Shown: positions 36,717-49,917 of the stretch, piece after piece
How the letters are laid out: every line of letters starts with the position of its first letter
How positions within the stretch are numbered: the first letter of the stretch is position 1
Assembly: GCA_021904315.1 (NCBI GenBank)
Contig: CM038922.1
Coordinates: forward strand, 11,445,347 to 11,509,346
Source of the DNA: Sphagnum magellanicum
Taxonomy: Eukaryota; Streptophyta; Sphagnopsida; Sphagnales; Sphagnaceae
Reading direction: 5' to 3'
Length of the DNA: 64,000 nt
The notes under the pieces: model-generated
Database searches by the model: none
Seen by the model: the letters and a program-made list of their open reading frames with translations, nothing else
Told to the model about the DNA's origin: nothing
Made by a program: the position numbers and the translations under genes

Positions 36717-37730
36717 AACCTCTTTTCTAACTCTTTTTTGAAATCTGCATCTCTCCCAATGAATTCTATCAAGTTAAAAGGAGATGTACAATTAATTATA
36801 GGGTCATTGGGATAATTTTTGTTCACAAAAATTAATTTCTTTAAATTATTTGACTGTAAATGACATCTTCTTAATTTAATAAGTATTTCAACTATCGAAG
36901 ACATCCTTTCTATCTCAATTTGTTAATTTGTGAACCTATAATCCTAAAAATTTGACAAGCAAGAAATCCAATTATAGAAAACATAACTTCATGTTTTTCC
37001 CACCATTGAAAAGGGTAAATAATCTCCTTAACATCCATTTGATAATGCCTGAAAATTAAAAACCTTTTTTTTACAATCTCTTTTGTTGATTCATTTGTTT
37101 TTGTTGCCATTCAAAGATATTCAAACTATAATTTAAATTCATTGTTTGGTTGGCAAATTCATTTTTTGATTCAACCACTAGATGTAAATGATGATAACAT
37201 TTCAAGAACATAGGATGTGAAGACCTTGCATCATATTCCTAAACAATGGCTACTCCTTGTTCAAAACCAATGAAAAAGAACATTAAACAAAAGTTTTGAA
37301 ACTTTAGATCCAACATCAAGGATAACATATTATAGGTTTTTCTTCATATTTTCTCAAGAAAGAACTTAATATAAACTTTTTTTTTGATGTTGGAAGTCAA
37401 ACAAATGAATTCAAAAGCCACACTAGAACCCTCTTTCAGTAGGGTTTGAAAAGAAGGTGCATTTTTAGGTTTTGCAAATAATATGATAGAAATAATTACA
37501 TCACACAGCAACTAATGACCCCTAAATTGATTAAGACATAAGCAATTACAACTAAGGAAAAACAATTAACACTAATTTGACAAATGTGCCAAGTCGAAGG
37601 AGGTGGCACTCAAGTAATCATGTGAATTGAATTATGTCTATTGTAATAGAGCATGATAGCATCTTTGAATTGCAAAACTTCCTAGAAAAAAATGATTTTG
37701 CTAACAAATTCATCAAATATAAAAAATGTT
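36717..37730 (-). pseudogene. hAT transposase C-terminal fragment A, decayed
   Basis: Same family as 28900-31180 but on the opposite strand. From high to low coordinates the minus strand shows pieces like LQFKDAIMLYYN, CVLINLG, an EYDARSSHPMFLKCYHHLH-like block (about 37180-37250), IYPFQWWEKHEVM (dimerisation domain, about 36990-37020) and LRRCHLQSNNLKKLIFVNKN near 36800-36880. Multiple frame changes make it dead. The last 330 bases are shared with copy B. Confidence 0.72.
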
Positions 37731-37739
37731 AGATTTTTT

Positions 37740-39330
37740 TTTTCATTTAATAACATTTACAAAAAAAGTAAAACACAATGCTTCTGGAAAAACTACAATT
37801 GAAATAATGTATTACTTTGTTTTTACTAAAGTATTCAATTGTCATTTGGGAAGGTTCAAATCAACACAAGCTTTGTTTCACTCTTATATGTTTTTCTTAA
37901 CTTTTTAGGCTAGGATATACATTTTTACAAATTAAATTATGTAATTTTGATAAAAATATACTTGAATCCCTTACAATTTTTTCATTTATTGTTCCATATT
38001 AACATGTTTTAGAAAATACATGACCAAAATAAAAAAATTTGAATTTTTTTTTTACAAACCTTGAATTTTATATCAACTTTTTTGTTATTATTTTACACAA
38101 TAAAATGCCCAACATATTGCATTTCTATTGTGAATCTTCCCTTTATTTCTTTGAACATGTAATTTTTTAAAATTATCTTTCATTATTTCACATTGTCTTT
38201 TTATATTTACACTTGCCTACTATGTTTGTAAATTTTCATGGTTTTCATATGGTTCTTTTGTTCTTTCTTCTTCCATTACATCATCCATGATTATTTCACA
38301 TCCATCTTCATTACTTATTCTATTTTCATTTCAAAATGATTATTCCATGTTTAGTTTCATAACACAATTTTGCATGATGAATGAAGGAAAAAAATCATGC
38401 AATCTATGTTTTACCCCTATGAGAGATACTAAAAATCAATCCAAATCAATCATAGATTATGCCCAATCCACATAGTAAGATATACAAGAATTTTTTTTAG
38501 TGAAAAATTCATTAAAAAAACCCTACATCCAAAAAACAAACATACATTCAATTTCCAAAACAAAAAGAAACATATTATTTTATTTTATTTACAAAAGTTA
38601 ATAAAAAGAAGGAATGGAAAATTAAAAAACAAAAAGAAATCAAAATCAACATCTAAAAAAAAACACGTACCTAAGTGAATGTGGTTGAAGGTTGGAGTTT
38701 AAATTAATGTGTCTTCCACATCCAAGTGAAAGCACACTATTGTGGTCAAAGATTATTGTCACAAATATTACTTTTTGAAACTATGTGTTTTTGAACATCT
38801 ACCAAGTTAATATTGAAACAATTTTTGTAGATAATACTTGGAATAAAGTAATTCAAAACTCGATGAATAGGATTGCAAAAAAAATCCCACTTTGAAATTG
38901 ATATTAAATGATTGAAAAATATATTAATGAAAAATTTGTAATCGTATCGATATACTACAAAGTGCAAATATACTTGAAAACCCATTCAAACAATTACCAA
39001 ACTTGATGAAGTACCCAATAATATATTATATATGAGTTCATTGTTCCATTTCAATTCAATATGAAAAATTTCATTCATGTGATTTCACAAAAAAACATTT
39101 GGATGAAGTTTTTCATTGAAACAAACAGGTGTGTGAATACATAATTTTTTTTTGAAAAAACACTATCATTTGAAAGATTACAAGAATTGTGCGAGAAGAT
39201 TTGTGTCAAAAATTCATTTTTAATGTTTTTCAAAATGCTAGATGAAATGAAAAAAATCTACCCCTAAAATAATACAAAATGTACTAAAAAATGAATACAT
39301 TTTCTTGCCCAAAATGTACCACTGTAATGT
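37740..39330. other. AT-rich desert
   Basis: No gene recognised. A 79-codon frame on the minus strand (38746-38985) has no motif I can name. Confidence 0.55.
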
Positions 39331-39414
39331 GCTTTCACCCATCCAATGTCCCACACTTGCACAAAGTAGGAAAATGGTGAATTACCTTGTCATTCATTGA
39401 ACAAGCAATAGGTA

Positions 39415-39890
39415 ATTTTAGCACTAAGCAAACATGACCATGAAAAAACACAAACAACAACAACATGCGAAGGTATTTGAAAAAATTGTGATGATGTTTA
39501 CAATAATCGATGGCTCTAAACGAACAATAACCATCAATGACATTAAGTGACCATGAGCATGAAGGAAACACAAATAGTAGCAAAAGCAAGAAACAATGGT
39601 ACAAGGCAACCATGACCACGAAAGAAGCATGAACATTAATGGCTACGAACAATGGTGTTAGACAATCACAACCACGAAAGAAGTAGACATAACAACAACC
39701 AACAATGGTGCAAGGTGATCATGATCATAAAAGAAACATCAACATCAACAACTAGCAATGACATTAGGCAATCACAACCATGAAGGAAGCACGAACAATA
39801 GCAATAGCCGATGATGGTGCCAATTGACCACAACCATGAAAAAAACATGAACAACAATAGCAACGATGACACTAAACAAGCATAACCTTA
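39415..39890. repeat. Degenerate 52-59-bp tandem array
   Basis: About six or seven diverged units of the type CATGACCATGAAAGAAACATGAACAACAATAGCAACGATGGTGTCAGGCAAT (variable), with boundaries marked by a CCATGACCATGAA-like block near 39434, 39549, 39608, 39668, 39719, 39772 and 39827. The open frames on the minus strand (FLHGHDCLMSLLVV-like repeats) come from the array and are not supported as protein. Confidence 0.65.
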
Positions 39891-39899
39891 AAACAAAAC

Positions 39900-41455
39900 A
39901 AACCTCAAACACAACTAAGTTCTAAATTTTTTCACAATTCACAAATTTCTCAAAACAAAGCTAACAACAACAAAAAAAAAACTTCAAAACTCTTTATTTT
40001 CCTCTTTGAAGAAGCACCATGCCCATGCTCAAAACTAACCACTAACCCAAATCTAATGGCCAAACCTAATCACTAACTTAAATTAACGACTCTTATCTTG
40101 TAAAAAAATCCTAAAAATCGGATTTTATGAGAAAACCTAGTTGGTTTTTGTTTTTTTCAATAAACAAAGTCCAATTTTCATCATTGATTTTCACATGCAT
40201 GAAAACCAAAAGGTTGATTTTCTACTTTTTGATCAATAAATGTGACACCCATTGATTCCCAATCTAAGAACCAAACTAAAAGTCAATAGGAGAATTGGGC
40301 CTCAATTTGAAAACTACTCGACATTTGTTTGAACATGCTATAAAGGGCACATTTCTTAAGCCATGAACTAGGATAGAAAAACCCATCATCGAACACTAAC
40401 CTATCACCAAACACTTTGGCATATTTTTTTTACTTCTTCTCCATTTTGAGTGATTTAAAATATTATAAAAATGCCTTTTCAAGCTCTACAAATCATCCTT
40501 GAAATGCAAAGACAAAGGAACAACAAAAAAGCAATGGAAAAAAAAAGTTTTTTTGAATTGCAAAACGTGAAAATATGTTTTTTTAAAATTGCAAAACACG
40601 TTTTTTTCATTTCTCTTCATTTTGACCCCTCTTACTTCATCAATGCATAACTTTCTCATTTATTTTTCAAATTGAGCAATTCAATATGCACTTTCTCATT
40701 TTTTTCCCTCAAATTGAGCAATTTAAACTATTTTGAAATTGCCATATTAACCTCCACAAATCATCTTGTAACTCTAAAGGCAACAAAGTAATATTTAAAG
40801 GCTTTTTGAAGGGTTCAAAAATAGGCTGAGAGCTATTCAATCGATAATTTTTATAAAAAAGACCCTGCCCCCTACTTCAAGGGGCCATAACTTCTCACCT
40901 CTAGTCAAATTTTGCTGATTTTTAGTGTGACAAATGCACCAAGAGGAGGGCTCCATCTACTCTTTGGACACTAGAAACAATGGGGCCCTCCTGCAAGTAC
41001 GGCAAACAAACCCTACCTTAAGTGTTTGGTTATGGGCTGTTCTATCTTACTTGTTTTAGAAACTGAGAGCAAAACTCTGTTGTCGTTGGCTTAATTTACG
41101 AAAATTATAGCTGAAATTTAATATAATGGAGAGGTTTGCACCTTTTCCCACTACACTTTCTTGTTATTCTGGCCTTGATTGACTAGGTGTTTCCAACTTT
41201 CTAGGAAGTTTTCCTCCTGCAGCTCCTAATGTAGTTTATTTATTTAACGTAGTACCTACGCCGTTTCGACAGCAAGGGACCTGATTTTATTTTATTTTAT
41301 TTTTTGGTCACACATGTTTGGCAGTAATAATAATAATAATTTAAAATTTTGAATTATACTAAATAATGAAGCTATTGTGCTTGTTCATTCAGATTTTTGG
41401 AATGGCAGGAGGAACTTACTTTTCAGAATTCTCAACAATTCTGTAAATTACTGCC
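39900..41455. other. Spacer, no recognised gene
   Basis: AT-rich, with TTTTATTTTATTTTATT and TAATAATAAT microsatellites near 41286-41340. No supported gene. Confidence 0.55.
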
Positions 41456-41459
41456 TAAA

Positions 41460-41740
41460 GGTACCATGGTATTTATGTGAAGGCATATAGGAACCAGGGT
41501 AGGCTCTGCTTCGACCCCACGAAGTTCGATGGGTGGGTTTAGAGCCAGGCCATCAAGTTGTTCACAGTTCACACCCCCAAGTTTAGTTAGTCACACAAGG
41601 TACCAGCTTTCTTCAAGGACTCCCTGGACCAGAAAAAACACTTGCTTCCGATCTCTTCTACAACATTCTTTGGATTGAAAGAGGGGCATTGTTTGGTGAT
41701 ACTTTGGATTTTCAGTTTAGCATATAGCCTCACCAGGTGG
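41460..41740 (+). repeat. Repeat family member upstream of the kinase (partners 53980-54180 and inverted 53120-53240)
   Basis: Shares with 53980-54180 the order GAAGGCATAT-G...AGGGTAG, GTCACACAAGGTA..GCTTTCTTC.A.GG, TCTCTTC..A.AA.ATT.TTTGGATTGA. A minus-strand copy of the GTCACACAAGGTAATGCTTTC block lies at about 53120-53240. It lies about 1.2 kb upstream of the kinase ATG, so it may be part of the promoter or leader. Confidence 0.55.
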
Positions 41741-42949
41741 AAGAATCAGGGTCAGCTGAGACGAGGGATCCTTCAGCCATCAGGTGAGGGTGGAAGTTCT
41801 TAAGGGTTCTGGGTTCTGCTTGGGGTTGAACTTGATGGGTGTTCTAGAATCAAAGTTGCTGTATCATGTTAGACTTAAGATTACTGCCTACTCGCTTGCT
41901 CTAAAGTCCAAGGCAAAGTGGTATCGATTTGGAACGTTTGTGCTTTATCCAGTATGGTAAGATGACTTAGAAACTTTAATTTCAGTCTACTATAAGAGGG
42001 CAATGTTTATGCAGGTTGCAGAAAATCTCAAAAGGGAACTGGACTCTAGGTTCAGCATGTCAAACTATTTCAATTTTTCTATAGCCACCTTGCTTATTGT
42101 TTCCTCTAGCAAATCTTGACAGGGCCAACTGTAACACGTTGATCTACTTATGTTTTCTTTCTGCCAAGTTGCCAATTGACGAGTATTTACTTAGTGTCAA
42201 ATATGACTTCAGTGCCATGAAAACTTGCCGAATGTGACCTATTATGTGTATCATTGCTAACAATGAATTTACTGGTTGCAAGGTTTGCACAATTAGCAGA
42301 TTCAGGAGTTGACGACAAAAAGCAGAAATTTCAGTTTACATGATCACCCTTGTTTGACCCAACGGAGAAGGAATCGAAAAAGAATCCGGAGGGATTGGAG
42401 TGAAAGTACCATTGCGTTGCGATTTCCAGCTCTATTCTTCTTCTGATCAAGACTCTCAATCGTCATCTTGCTGTGTTGTATTATCCTGCTGTGTGGCCAG
42501 GGACTGTGTAACACCTTATAGGTAAAACTTGACGGACATATTGTTTAAAACTTGTCGTTGAAACGATTGTTGTTTATAAGTTGGTTATCCTTCTCTGCCG
42601 CTTGCATCAAGATTTGCGTGCTCTTGCCAATAATATCAACTAGCGCTTGATAATCATGTAGTAGCTGCATGCCGGTTCAGTACTAGATTTGAAATGTTTC
42701 TTGATTATTTACCCAGAGTGCAGCTCTAGCCTTATTATGGAACTTTTCGATTGCAAAATGTAGAGGATCTGTATTTCTGGTTTCAGAACTTTTCCTCTAG
42801 GAGGAGTACATGCAAATTCTCTAGGTTCCTTTGTCAGGTCCAGCAAACATCTGTCTCAATCATTTAGTCATGGGAAAAGCAAACTTTGCTCTGAATGACG
42901 TAACATTGTCATTCCCTTGGCAGGGTGCAACTGCACACTTTTTTCCAGC
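41741..42949 (+). promoter_or_regulatory. Probable 5' region of the kinase gene
   Basis: Composition is less AT-rich than the desert and no protein is recognised. Two acceptor-like sites immediately precede the kinase start: CCCTTGGCAG at about 42923 and TTTTTTCCAG at about 42948. A 5' UTR intron ending here is likely. The transcription start is not determined. Confidence 0.4.
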
Positions 42950-44772
42950 ATGACAAGTGTGTACAGTGAATGCATGAAAATGGCAAGCGATTTGGTGCAA
43001 CAGTCTGGAGAGGTCAAATTCAACCAACAGCTTTGCAAACTCCTTGCAGACACATACACAAGCTCGCTGAATGATCTGGACGGAGAGATAGATGCAAGAT
43101 CTCAAAATTCGTGCCGAAAAGCTCTGGCAGAATTGTGTCGTGTTATGTGCTGTGGCAAGAGGTTGGTAGAAGATTGGACCAGCGAGGATTGGTGGAAGTC
43201 AATGGCCGATTCGTCCAATTCTGTGTCAGTTGGAAAGAAGGTCGAAATCCACTTGAAAGAGTTTCTCAGTTGTGTTAAGGTGTTGAGGATTGCAATTGCA
43301 GAAGCCAAGTGCAATTTCAAATTTGATCTCTCAACCATCAAGGATTCAGAAGTGTTAATGTCTGAGGTTTTTCAAGGTTACGAGAAGACCCTTTTAGAGC
43401 ACATAGATGCTTCTATGCAAAAATTTCCAGTGAAGATTGTGAGCTTGCAAAACACTTGAAAGAGAGATTCACTGGTCAGCTGTCGATAAAATATGCCGAT
43501 GTGGAGATAGATTATACAAGTGGGCGACTTGGAGAAGGGAGCTGTGGAGTGGTGTACAAGTGCAACTTCCTCGGAAGGGAAGCAGCAGCCAAGATTTTCG
43601 GACGTTGCCAGGACTCAAGCAGGAAGGATGTTCAAAATGAAGTGAACTTGTTGGCCAGACTCCAACACCCTAATGTGGTTCAGCTCATTGGCCATACTTT
43701 CAATGAAACTCAAGAAGTAATTGTTTTAGAGCGGATGGACACCAACCTCGAAAATTACTTAACCAGTTGCATGTCACCGTACAAGAGAGGACCTCCTCTT
43801 CCCCTCCTTGGAGCTGTTGATATTATGCTCCATATAGCAGAGGGCATGAACTACTTGCATGAACATCATGTGGTGCACCGGGATCTTAAGCCAGGAAATG
43901 TCTTAATAACTGTAGTAAAGGATGTTGAGAACCTTGGACGTTCCTGGACTTGGCATGTGAAGATCACAGACTTTGGCCTGTCAAAATTAAAGGAGGGCTC
44001 CCAATATTCCACATTGGACGTAGGCACCCGAGCATTTATGGCACCCGAGGTATTCGATGTTAAGGACAACAAAGACAAGAACTACACCAAAGCTGCAGAT
44101 GTTTACAGCTATGCAATGATTTTCTTTGAGGTACTCACTGGGAAGCTACCATATGAAGGTGTACCCCGAGGGGAGATCTTTGGGAGAATTAAGAAGGGGA
44201 AGAGGCCCAATTTACCATCGGAAGCCTACTGCCCAGAGTACCTCTCGGCATTCATACGCAGGTGTTGGGCCGCAGAGGCTAAAGAGCGGCCTGGATTTCC
44301 TGACATCTGCCAAATGTTGGTACTGCAAGGAGTTGATCCTAAGAGATTCTTTTCCATCCCCATCAATTTCCATTGTTGAGAATGTTGCCCAAAAGTTGTC
44401 ATCTTTTTTGGGTCTAAAACGCTGCATAGGTAAACTAGAAACAAAGCTGATCAATGATACTAGGAAAACTCTCGTGCTATATGAAGAGGCTTCAAATGCG
44501 GCTCAAACCAGGATCTGTGTGTTGGAACGTCAAAATGAAGAATCTGCAGCAGTGTTAGAAACCAACCCAGACACAAAGAGAACCAATGTTGCAGGGAACT
44601 ATACAACTAGCTTCTTTGTACACAGCGTGGACCCATACAACTCATACTCCACACTCCAAGTATGGTGTGGTAAAAAAGCTGTGCTTGGTGTGAGTACTGA
44701 TGAGATACTTGACAATGATGTCATCACCATCCGACAAGACGGTAATGCGTTCATTAAACATTGTAAACCAAG
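42950..44772 (+). CDS. TKL/RAF-like protein kinase, main exon(s), two apparent frameshifts
   Basis: Starts at ATG 42950. An N-terminal helical region of about 165 residues (VYSECMKMASDLVQQSGEV...) has no name I can give. The kinase domain follows in another frame: glycine loop GEGSCGVVY (about 43531), AAAKIF lysine, HRDLKPGN (about 43876), DFG (about 43970), MAPEVFD (about 44038) and a C-lobe ending ERPGFPDICQML. All catalytic motifs are present, which suits an active Ser/Thr or dual-specificity kinase. The frame changes once at about 43405-43457, near an A5 run, and again at about 44290-44390. After that a coiled-coil-like stretch (LETKLINDTRKTLVLYEEAS) and an unnamed tail run to a splice donor, CCAAG|GTATGA, at 44773. 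Either this is a recent pseudogene or the assembly has two indel errors. The last exon is at 50803. Confidence 0.75.
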
Positions 44773-44905
44773 GTATGAAATATTTACAAACAACTCAAAC
44801 AATTAGGACTTCAGAAAATCGCTCCTTCAAGTCTGTAGTTACATCAATTGAATTAATTAGGTCATAAACTTCACTTCCACCAACAATGTGTTTACACCAA
44901 AACAC

Positions 44906-44910
44906 AATAT
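44906..44910. repeat. Target-site duplication AATAT, left
   Basis: AATAT directly abuts the copia element here and again at 50455-50459, as expected for a 5-base LTR-retrotransposon target duplication. Confidence 0.9.
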
Positions 44911-45148
44911 TGAAAAGATAAGGGGGGGTAGAGAGCTTGAGCACTTGCAAACACACACACACACACACGGACACGGACGACAACAAGCCCGCCAAAAACA
45001 AAACACAGTAACCAAAATCCATCGCGCGCGCGTCAGTCGATGTGAATGTAGAACGGTCACTAAGCGCGCCAAAACACGCCAGTCGATGTAGAACGGTCAC
45101 TGAGGCACATTTTGAATGTCAGCTCTAGTTGAGCTTGACATCTCAACA
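44911..45148 (-). repeat. 3' LTR of the copia element (238 bp)
   Basis: Starts TGAAAAGATAAG and ends CATCTCAACA on the plus strand; contains a CA microsatellite. About 96% identical to 50213-50454. Adjacent to the purine tract at its inner edge. Confidence 0.95.
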
Positions 45149-48100
45149 CTCCCCCTCAAGCTCAACTCCAACTCCATCACTCCAAGCATGCTGCGGAATC
45201 GACGATGCTTCTCAGCTCCCAAGACCTTGGTGAAGATGTCGGCAACCTGAGCCTCTGTGCTGACATAAATAATATCAATCTCACCTGCCAAGACCTTCTC
45301 CCTGATGAAGTGATAATGAACCTCAATGTGTTTCGTCCGTGCATGAAACATTGGGTTCATAGCCAGCTGAATACTACTAAGGTTATCACAATATATGACA
45401 ACCTGTCTGTCCACATGCAACCCCAAATCTCCAAGTAGCTTACGAAGCCAAGCTACCTCACATGCTACCATCGCAGCACCCCTTACTATACTCTGCCTCT
45501 GTGCTCGACAAGGCAACTGTCGGCTGCTTCTTGCTACTCCAAGTAACAGTAGGACTCCCAAAAGAGAACATAAAACAGCTAGTAGATCTCTTGTCTGAGA
45601 TGTTACCAGCCCAATCAGCATCTATGTATCCATGCACTTGCAACTCCGTGCTAGCTTCATAAAAGAGACCATAATCTGCTGTGGCACTCACATAGCGTAG
45701 TGTGTGCCTCACACCATCCAAATGTGGCTTCCGAGGAACCTGCATAAACTGGCTCTCCAACCCAACTGTGTAGTTTAAGTTTGGCCTGGTGATCGTCATG
45801 TAGATAAGACTACCCACTATCTTCCTGTACATAGTGGCATCCTCTAAAACCTCACCTACATCTGCACTCAGCTTGCCATTCTGATTCAGTGGTACAGAAA
45901 TGGGCTTACAACCAACCATACCATATTTGGACAGCATGTCCAATGCATATTGTCGCTGTAACAACCATATACCCTCAGGCGTCATGATGACCTCAATGCT
46001 TAGGAAGAATTTGAGCTCACCCAGATCCTTCATGTCAAATTTCTGCTTAAGGAGACGTTTTACGTGCTTAACTTCCTTCTCATTGTCACCCCCAACAATC
46101 AAATCATCCACATAGATAGTGATGACCATAATGCCCTCATCACTTTTACGCACATAGAGTGAATGATCTGCATCTGACATACGAAAGCCAATGGTGACAA
46201 GATACTCTGCAATTTTGTCATACCATGCTCTTGGTGCCTGTTTCAGTCCATACAAGGCTTTACGCAGCCTACACACATAATTTGGGTGACTCATATCCTC
46301 ATATCCAGGTGGCTGGTCCAAATACACCTCTTCTTGCAACTCGCCATGCAAGAAGGCATTCTTTACATCCATTTGATGTAATAGCCAACCTCTTGATGCA
46401 GCCACTGCAATCACAACTCTCACTGTTGCCATCTTTGCAACAGGAGCAAATGTCTCCTCATAATCAATGCCATGTGTCTGGGCATATCCTTTGGCTACTA
46501 ATCTAGCCTTATACCTGCTTATGCTTCCATCCAAATTGTGCTTCACTTTGTACACCCACTTACATCCAATAGCCTTTTTCCCTTCAGGCAAAGGCACCAA
46601 CTCCCATGTCCTGTTTGCATCCAATGCAGCCATCTCCTCATCCATGGCTTTATCCCAGAGTGCATGCCCAATGGCATCCTCAAAACAACTGGGTTCAACA
46701 ACCTGCACAACCTTTGCCATATATGCATAATGGCGAGTTACATAACCATCATATATCAATCTCTGGACTGGTCGTCTTTCCCTGGTAGACCTGTGTGGAC
46801 CTGGATCTGTCCGTGGTGTCCCATTTGTTACATTAACTCTTTTCACATCAGGTGTCCTGATAGCTGGAATCCCAAACTCCTCATCAAGGCTCTGCTCAGA
46901 ACCACTAAACTCTCCATTTACATGTGAATATCCTGCTGAAATGTCAGGCATACCAAGGGCCTCACCAACCTTCTCTTTTCCTTTATATGATGCATCACCT
47001 GTATTTGTAGGACTGCCATTATGACGCAGCCTACCACTCCATGGTCTATTAGTAGACCCACTAGAAGGGGACTCTCGTGGTCCACTCAATGTTTGTGATT
47101 GCTGACCTGCATCCTTTGCAACCACATGCTCATCTACATCAACCCTAATAGTGTTTTTCACATCAGCATACCAACTGCTCATTTCATCAAACACAACATC
47201 CCTGCTCACCCTCATTTTACGTGTGACAGGGTTATAACATCTGTACCCTTTCTGCTCAAGTGAGTATCCAATGAAAACACATTTTTTAGCCTTCGAATCC
47301 AGCTTAGTCCGTAGCTCATCTAGTACATGTACATAAGCAATGCACCCAAACACTTTCAAGTGTGACAAATCTGGTTTTCTACCACTGTACTTCTCCTCTG
47401 GAATCATACCATGCACTGCTGCTGTGGGGGTCCTGTTCATGATGTAAACTGCAATCGCAACTGCTTCAGCCCAATAATGATGTGGCATGTTCTTATCAGC
47501 CATTAATGCACGAGCAACCTCTGCGATGTGCCTGTTCTTTCTCTTAGTAACTCCATTTTGCTGCGGAGTATACCTGCATGTAAATTGCCTCTGAATTCCA
47601 TGCATTTTCAGATATGTAATAAACTCATTGGAGAAATATTCTCCCCCTCCATCTAACCTTAGGCATTTAACCTGCAACCTTGTTTGCTTTTCAGCCAACA
47701 TTCTGAAATTCTGAAAGTGAGTAAACACTTCACTTTTTTCCTTCATGAAGTACACCCACACTCTCCTTGTGTGGTCATTAATGAATGATACATAATAATG
47801 ACATCCTCCCATTGATGCCGTCTTGGTTGGCCCCCATACATCTGAATGCACTACATCAAGTGCTCTCTTACTTACATTCTTGTCATGCGGAAACACATTC
47901 TTTGTTTGTTTCCCAAATTGACATGCTTCACATATCTTATGCATTCCATCCACCTTAAACTTTGGCAAACCTGTGACAATTTCTAAACTCTGCATAGACT
48001 TCAATCGCTGCTCATTTACATGACCAATACGCTTATGCCATATGTCCATATCAGCCACAACTCCTGCACCTTGTGTAAACATAGCAGCTTCCACCTCAGG

Positions 48101-49917
48101 CATGCTTACATCCAAGGTAAACATTCTACCCACTCTTTTGCCCTTAACAACTAAACGACATTTGTCTTTGAAGTCTTCGACATAGCAGCCATCAAGGTTG
48201 AACCGAACTTGCAAACCCTACTCAATCATTTGCCCAACAGAAACCAAGTTCTTTGTGATATTGGGCACATGAAGTACATCAGATAAGTACTTTATCTTGC
48301 CATCTTGCATAGCTAATGGCACATTCCCGATATGAGCAATGGGATGGGCTGTGTCATCTCCTGTTTCTACATAACCTGGTTTTTTCAGATCTTTGACATC
48401 CCTAAACCACTCACCATGATAGGTCATGTGGTTAGAGGCTCCCGAATCCACATACCATACATTATCAACATTTGTGGAAGCATTTGCATCCACTATATTT
48501 AGCATGTGCTGCACAACAAATAGATGCTCATACTTATCTTCAGCCCGCTTGCTTGAAGATGCATAATTATTCTGCTGCAATCTTCCATTCCTCATGTCAC
48601 TTTCCTTCTTTCTACATTCTTTGGCCCAATGGCCTGGTTTGCCACAATAATGACAGTCTCTAGAATTTGATCCAGATTGTTGTCTGTTCCAATTGCCACG
48701 TCCTCTTTGGCCCTCCCTGCCTTGAGACTGGCCTCTTCCACCACCTCTGTATGACTGTTGTTGTTGTGAGTCATTTGACTGTTGCTGTCCAAAAATCTGA
48801 TTTCCAAAACGGCCACCACCTTAGCCTTGACCACGACCTCTTCCTCTGCCTCTACTTGTATTTGAGTAGAAGGCCTGCTGCTCTACATTGTTCTTGTTTT
48901 GTGTAGAACAATCTTCATTTAAAGTTTTCTCTTCTATAATCAGCATTGAAACAAGATCTCGAAAGTTGGGAACATTCTCCCTGACAATTATGGATGTCTT
49001 GAAAGGTTTGTATTCCTTTCCAAGTCCATTTAAACAAACGCTGACCAAATCATCATCATCCACAGATATATTAATAGATGCAAGGGATTCAACAATACCC
49101 TTGATCTTCAATGAATACTCATTGATAAACATGTTCTTCTTCTCCACAGTGTGCCGCTCTTGCTTTAGCTGCAGCTTCCTTGCCTTTGTATTTGTCTGGA
49201 ACATTTGCACCAAGTTTTGCCATGCTTCTGCTGGAGTGTGAGCATCTTGTATGTGCCCAATCATAGTGTCTGTAACACTGACAGACAACCAATACATGAC
49301 CTTGCGTGCACCCTGGTTCCAATCCTTGAATGCCTTTATCTCTACTGTAGTGGCATTTCCCTCGAGCAACTCTGGAGGGTCTTCATTCTCACCTTCCACA
49401 TAGTCCCAAAATCCTTTTCCCATAAGGAAATTGGTCATCCTGAACTTCCAAGCATGGAAGTTGTTCTTGTCAAGCTTCTCACTAACAATTTGATGAATGT
49501 CATCTGACATCTTGTCCGAATAGCACACGAACGCTTGCTAACTCAAAACAGAGGTCGAGATGATGCAGAAACGCAATTTCAGCCGCTTTTGGATGCTAGT
49601 GGAAGGACGTTTCTCCTCCTTTGAGCCCCGCCGTCGTTCCGCCTCTATCAGCCTTCACGACGCTTCAACAAGCTCCTCCTTCAACAAGACTCCAGCTGAG
49701 CTATGATCGCTGCCGCCGTTACTCCCAAGTTTAGATCGGAGACCCACCTTGAACACTTCCAGTCCCGCAGAACCCGAAAACAAGGCTAGCTCTTCTCCCC
49801 ACCACCACACCAACAACAACAACTCCAAGGACTTCACAACAAGCACGGATTGCAAGCTCAAATTTGCACGCACGATCGAATGTCGCGAAGTGCGAGCTCC
49901 AAATCGCGATCACCCAC

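Larger units (their letters stand above)
34103..37043. repeat. Long dispersed repeat, copy A (with Helitron inside)
   Basis: Aligns along its length with 56040-60232 (copy B) once insertions are removed. Shared order: CTGATCAAAATCG start, TTGCACGT-GAGGG, TCTCGCAAAGGACACAGGGC, four TTGTTTTACATACC motifs, GTGACGACTC-CTCCATAAAAAGGGGTCAGT, a CAGTTTTGCATGTTTTGG block and a hAT C-terminus on the minus strand. Copy A holds a 954-bp Helitron-like insertion that copy B lacks, and lacks the LINE that copy B holds. The element is probably a hAT-derived repeat with a long non-coding 3' arm. A 16-base G run occurs at 34750-34765. Confidence 0.8.

Noticed and set aside
38746-38985. 79-codon minus-strand frame possibly related to FCP1/NIF-like or hAT proteins
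   Set aside because: No motif convincing enough; may be chance in AT-rich DNA.
44795-45100. ORFs across the copia LTR with VSVCVCVC runs
   Set aside because: They come from the CA microsatellite in the LTR.
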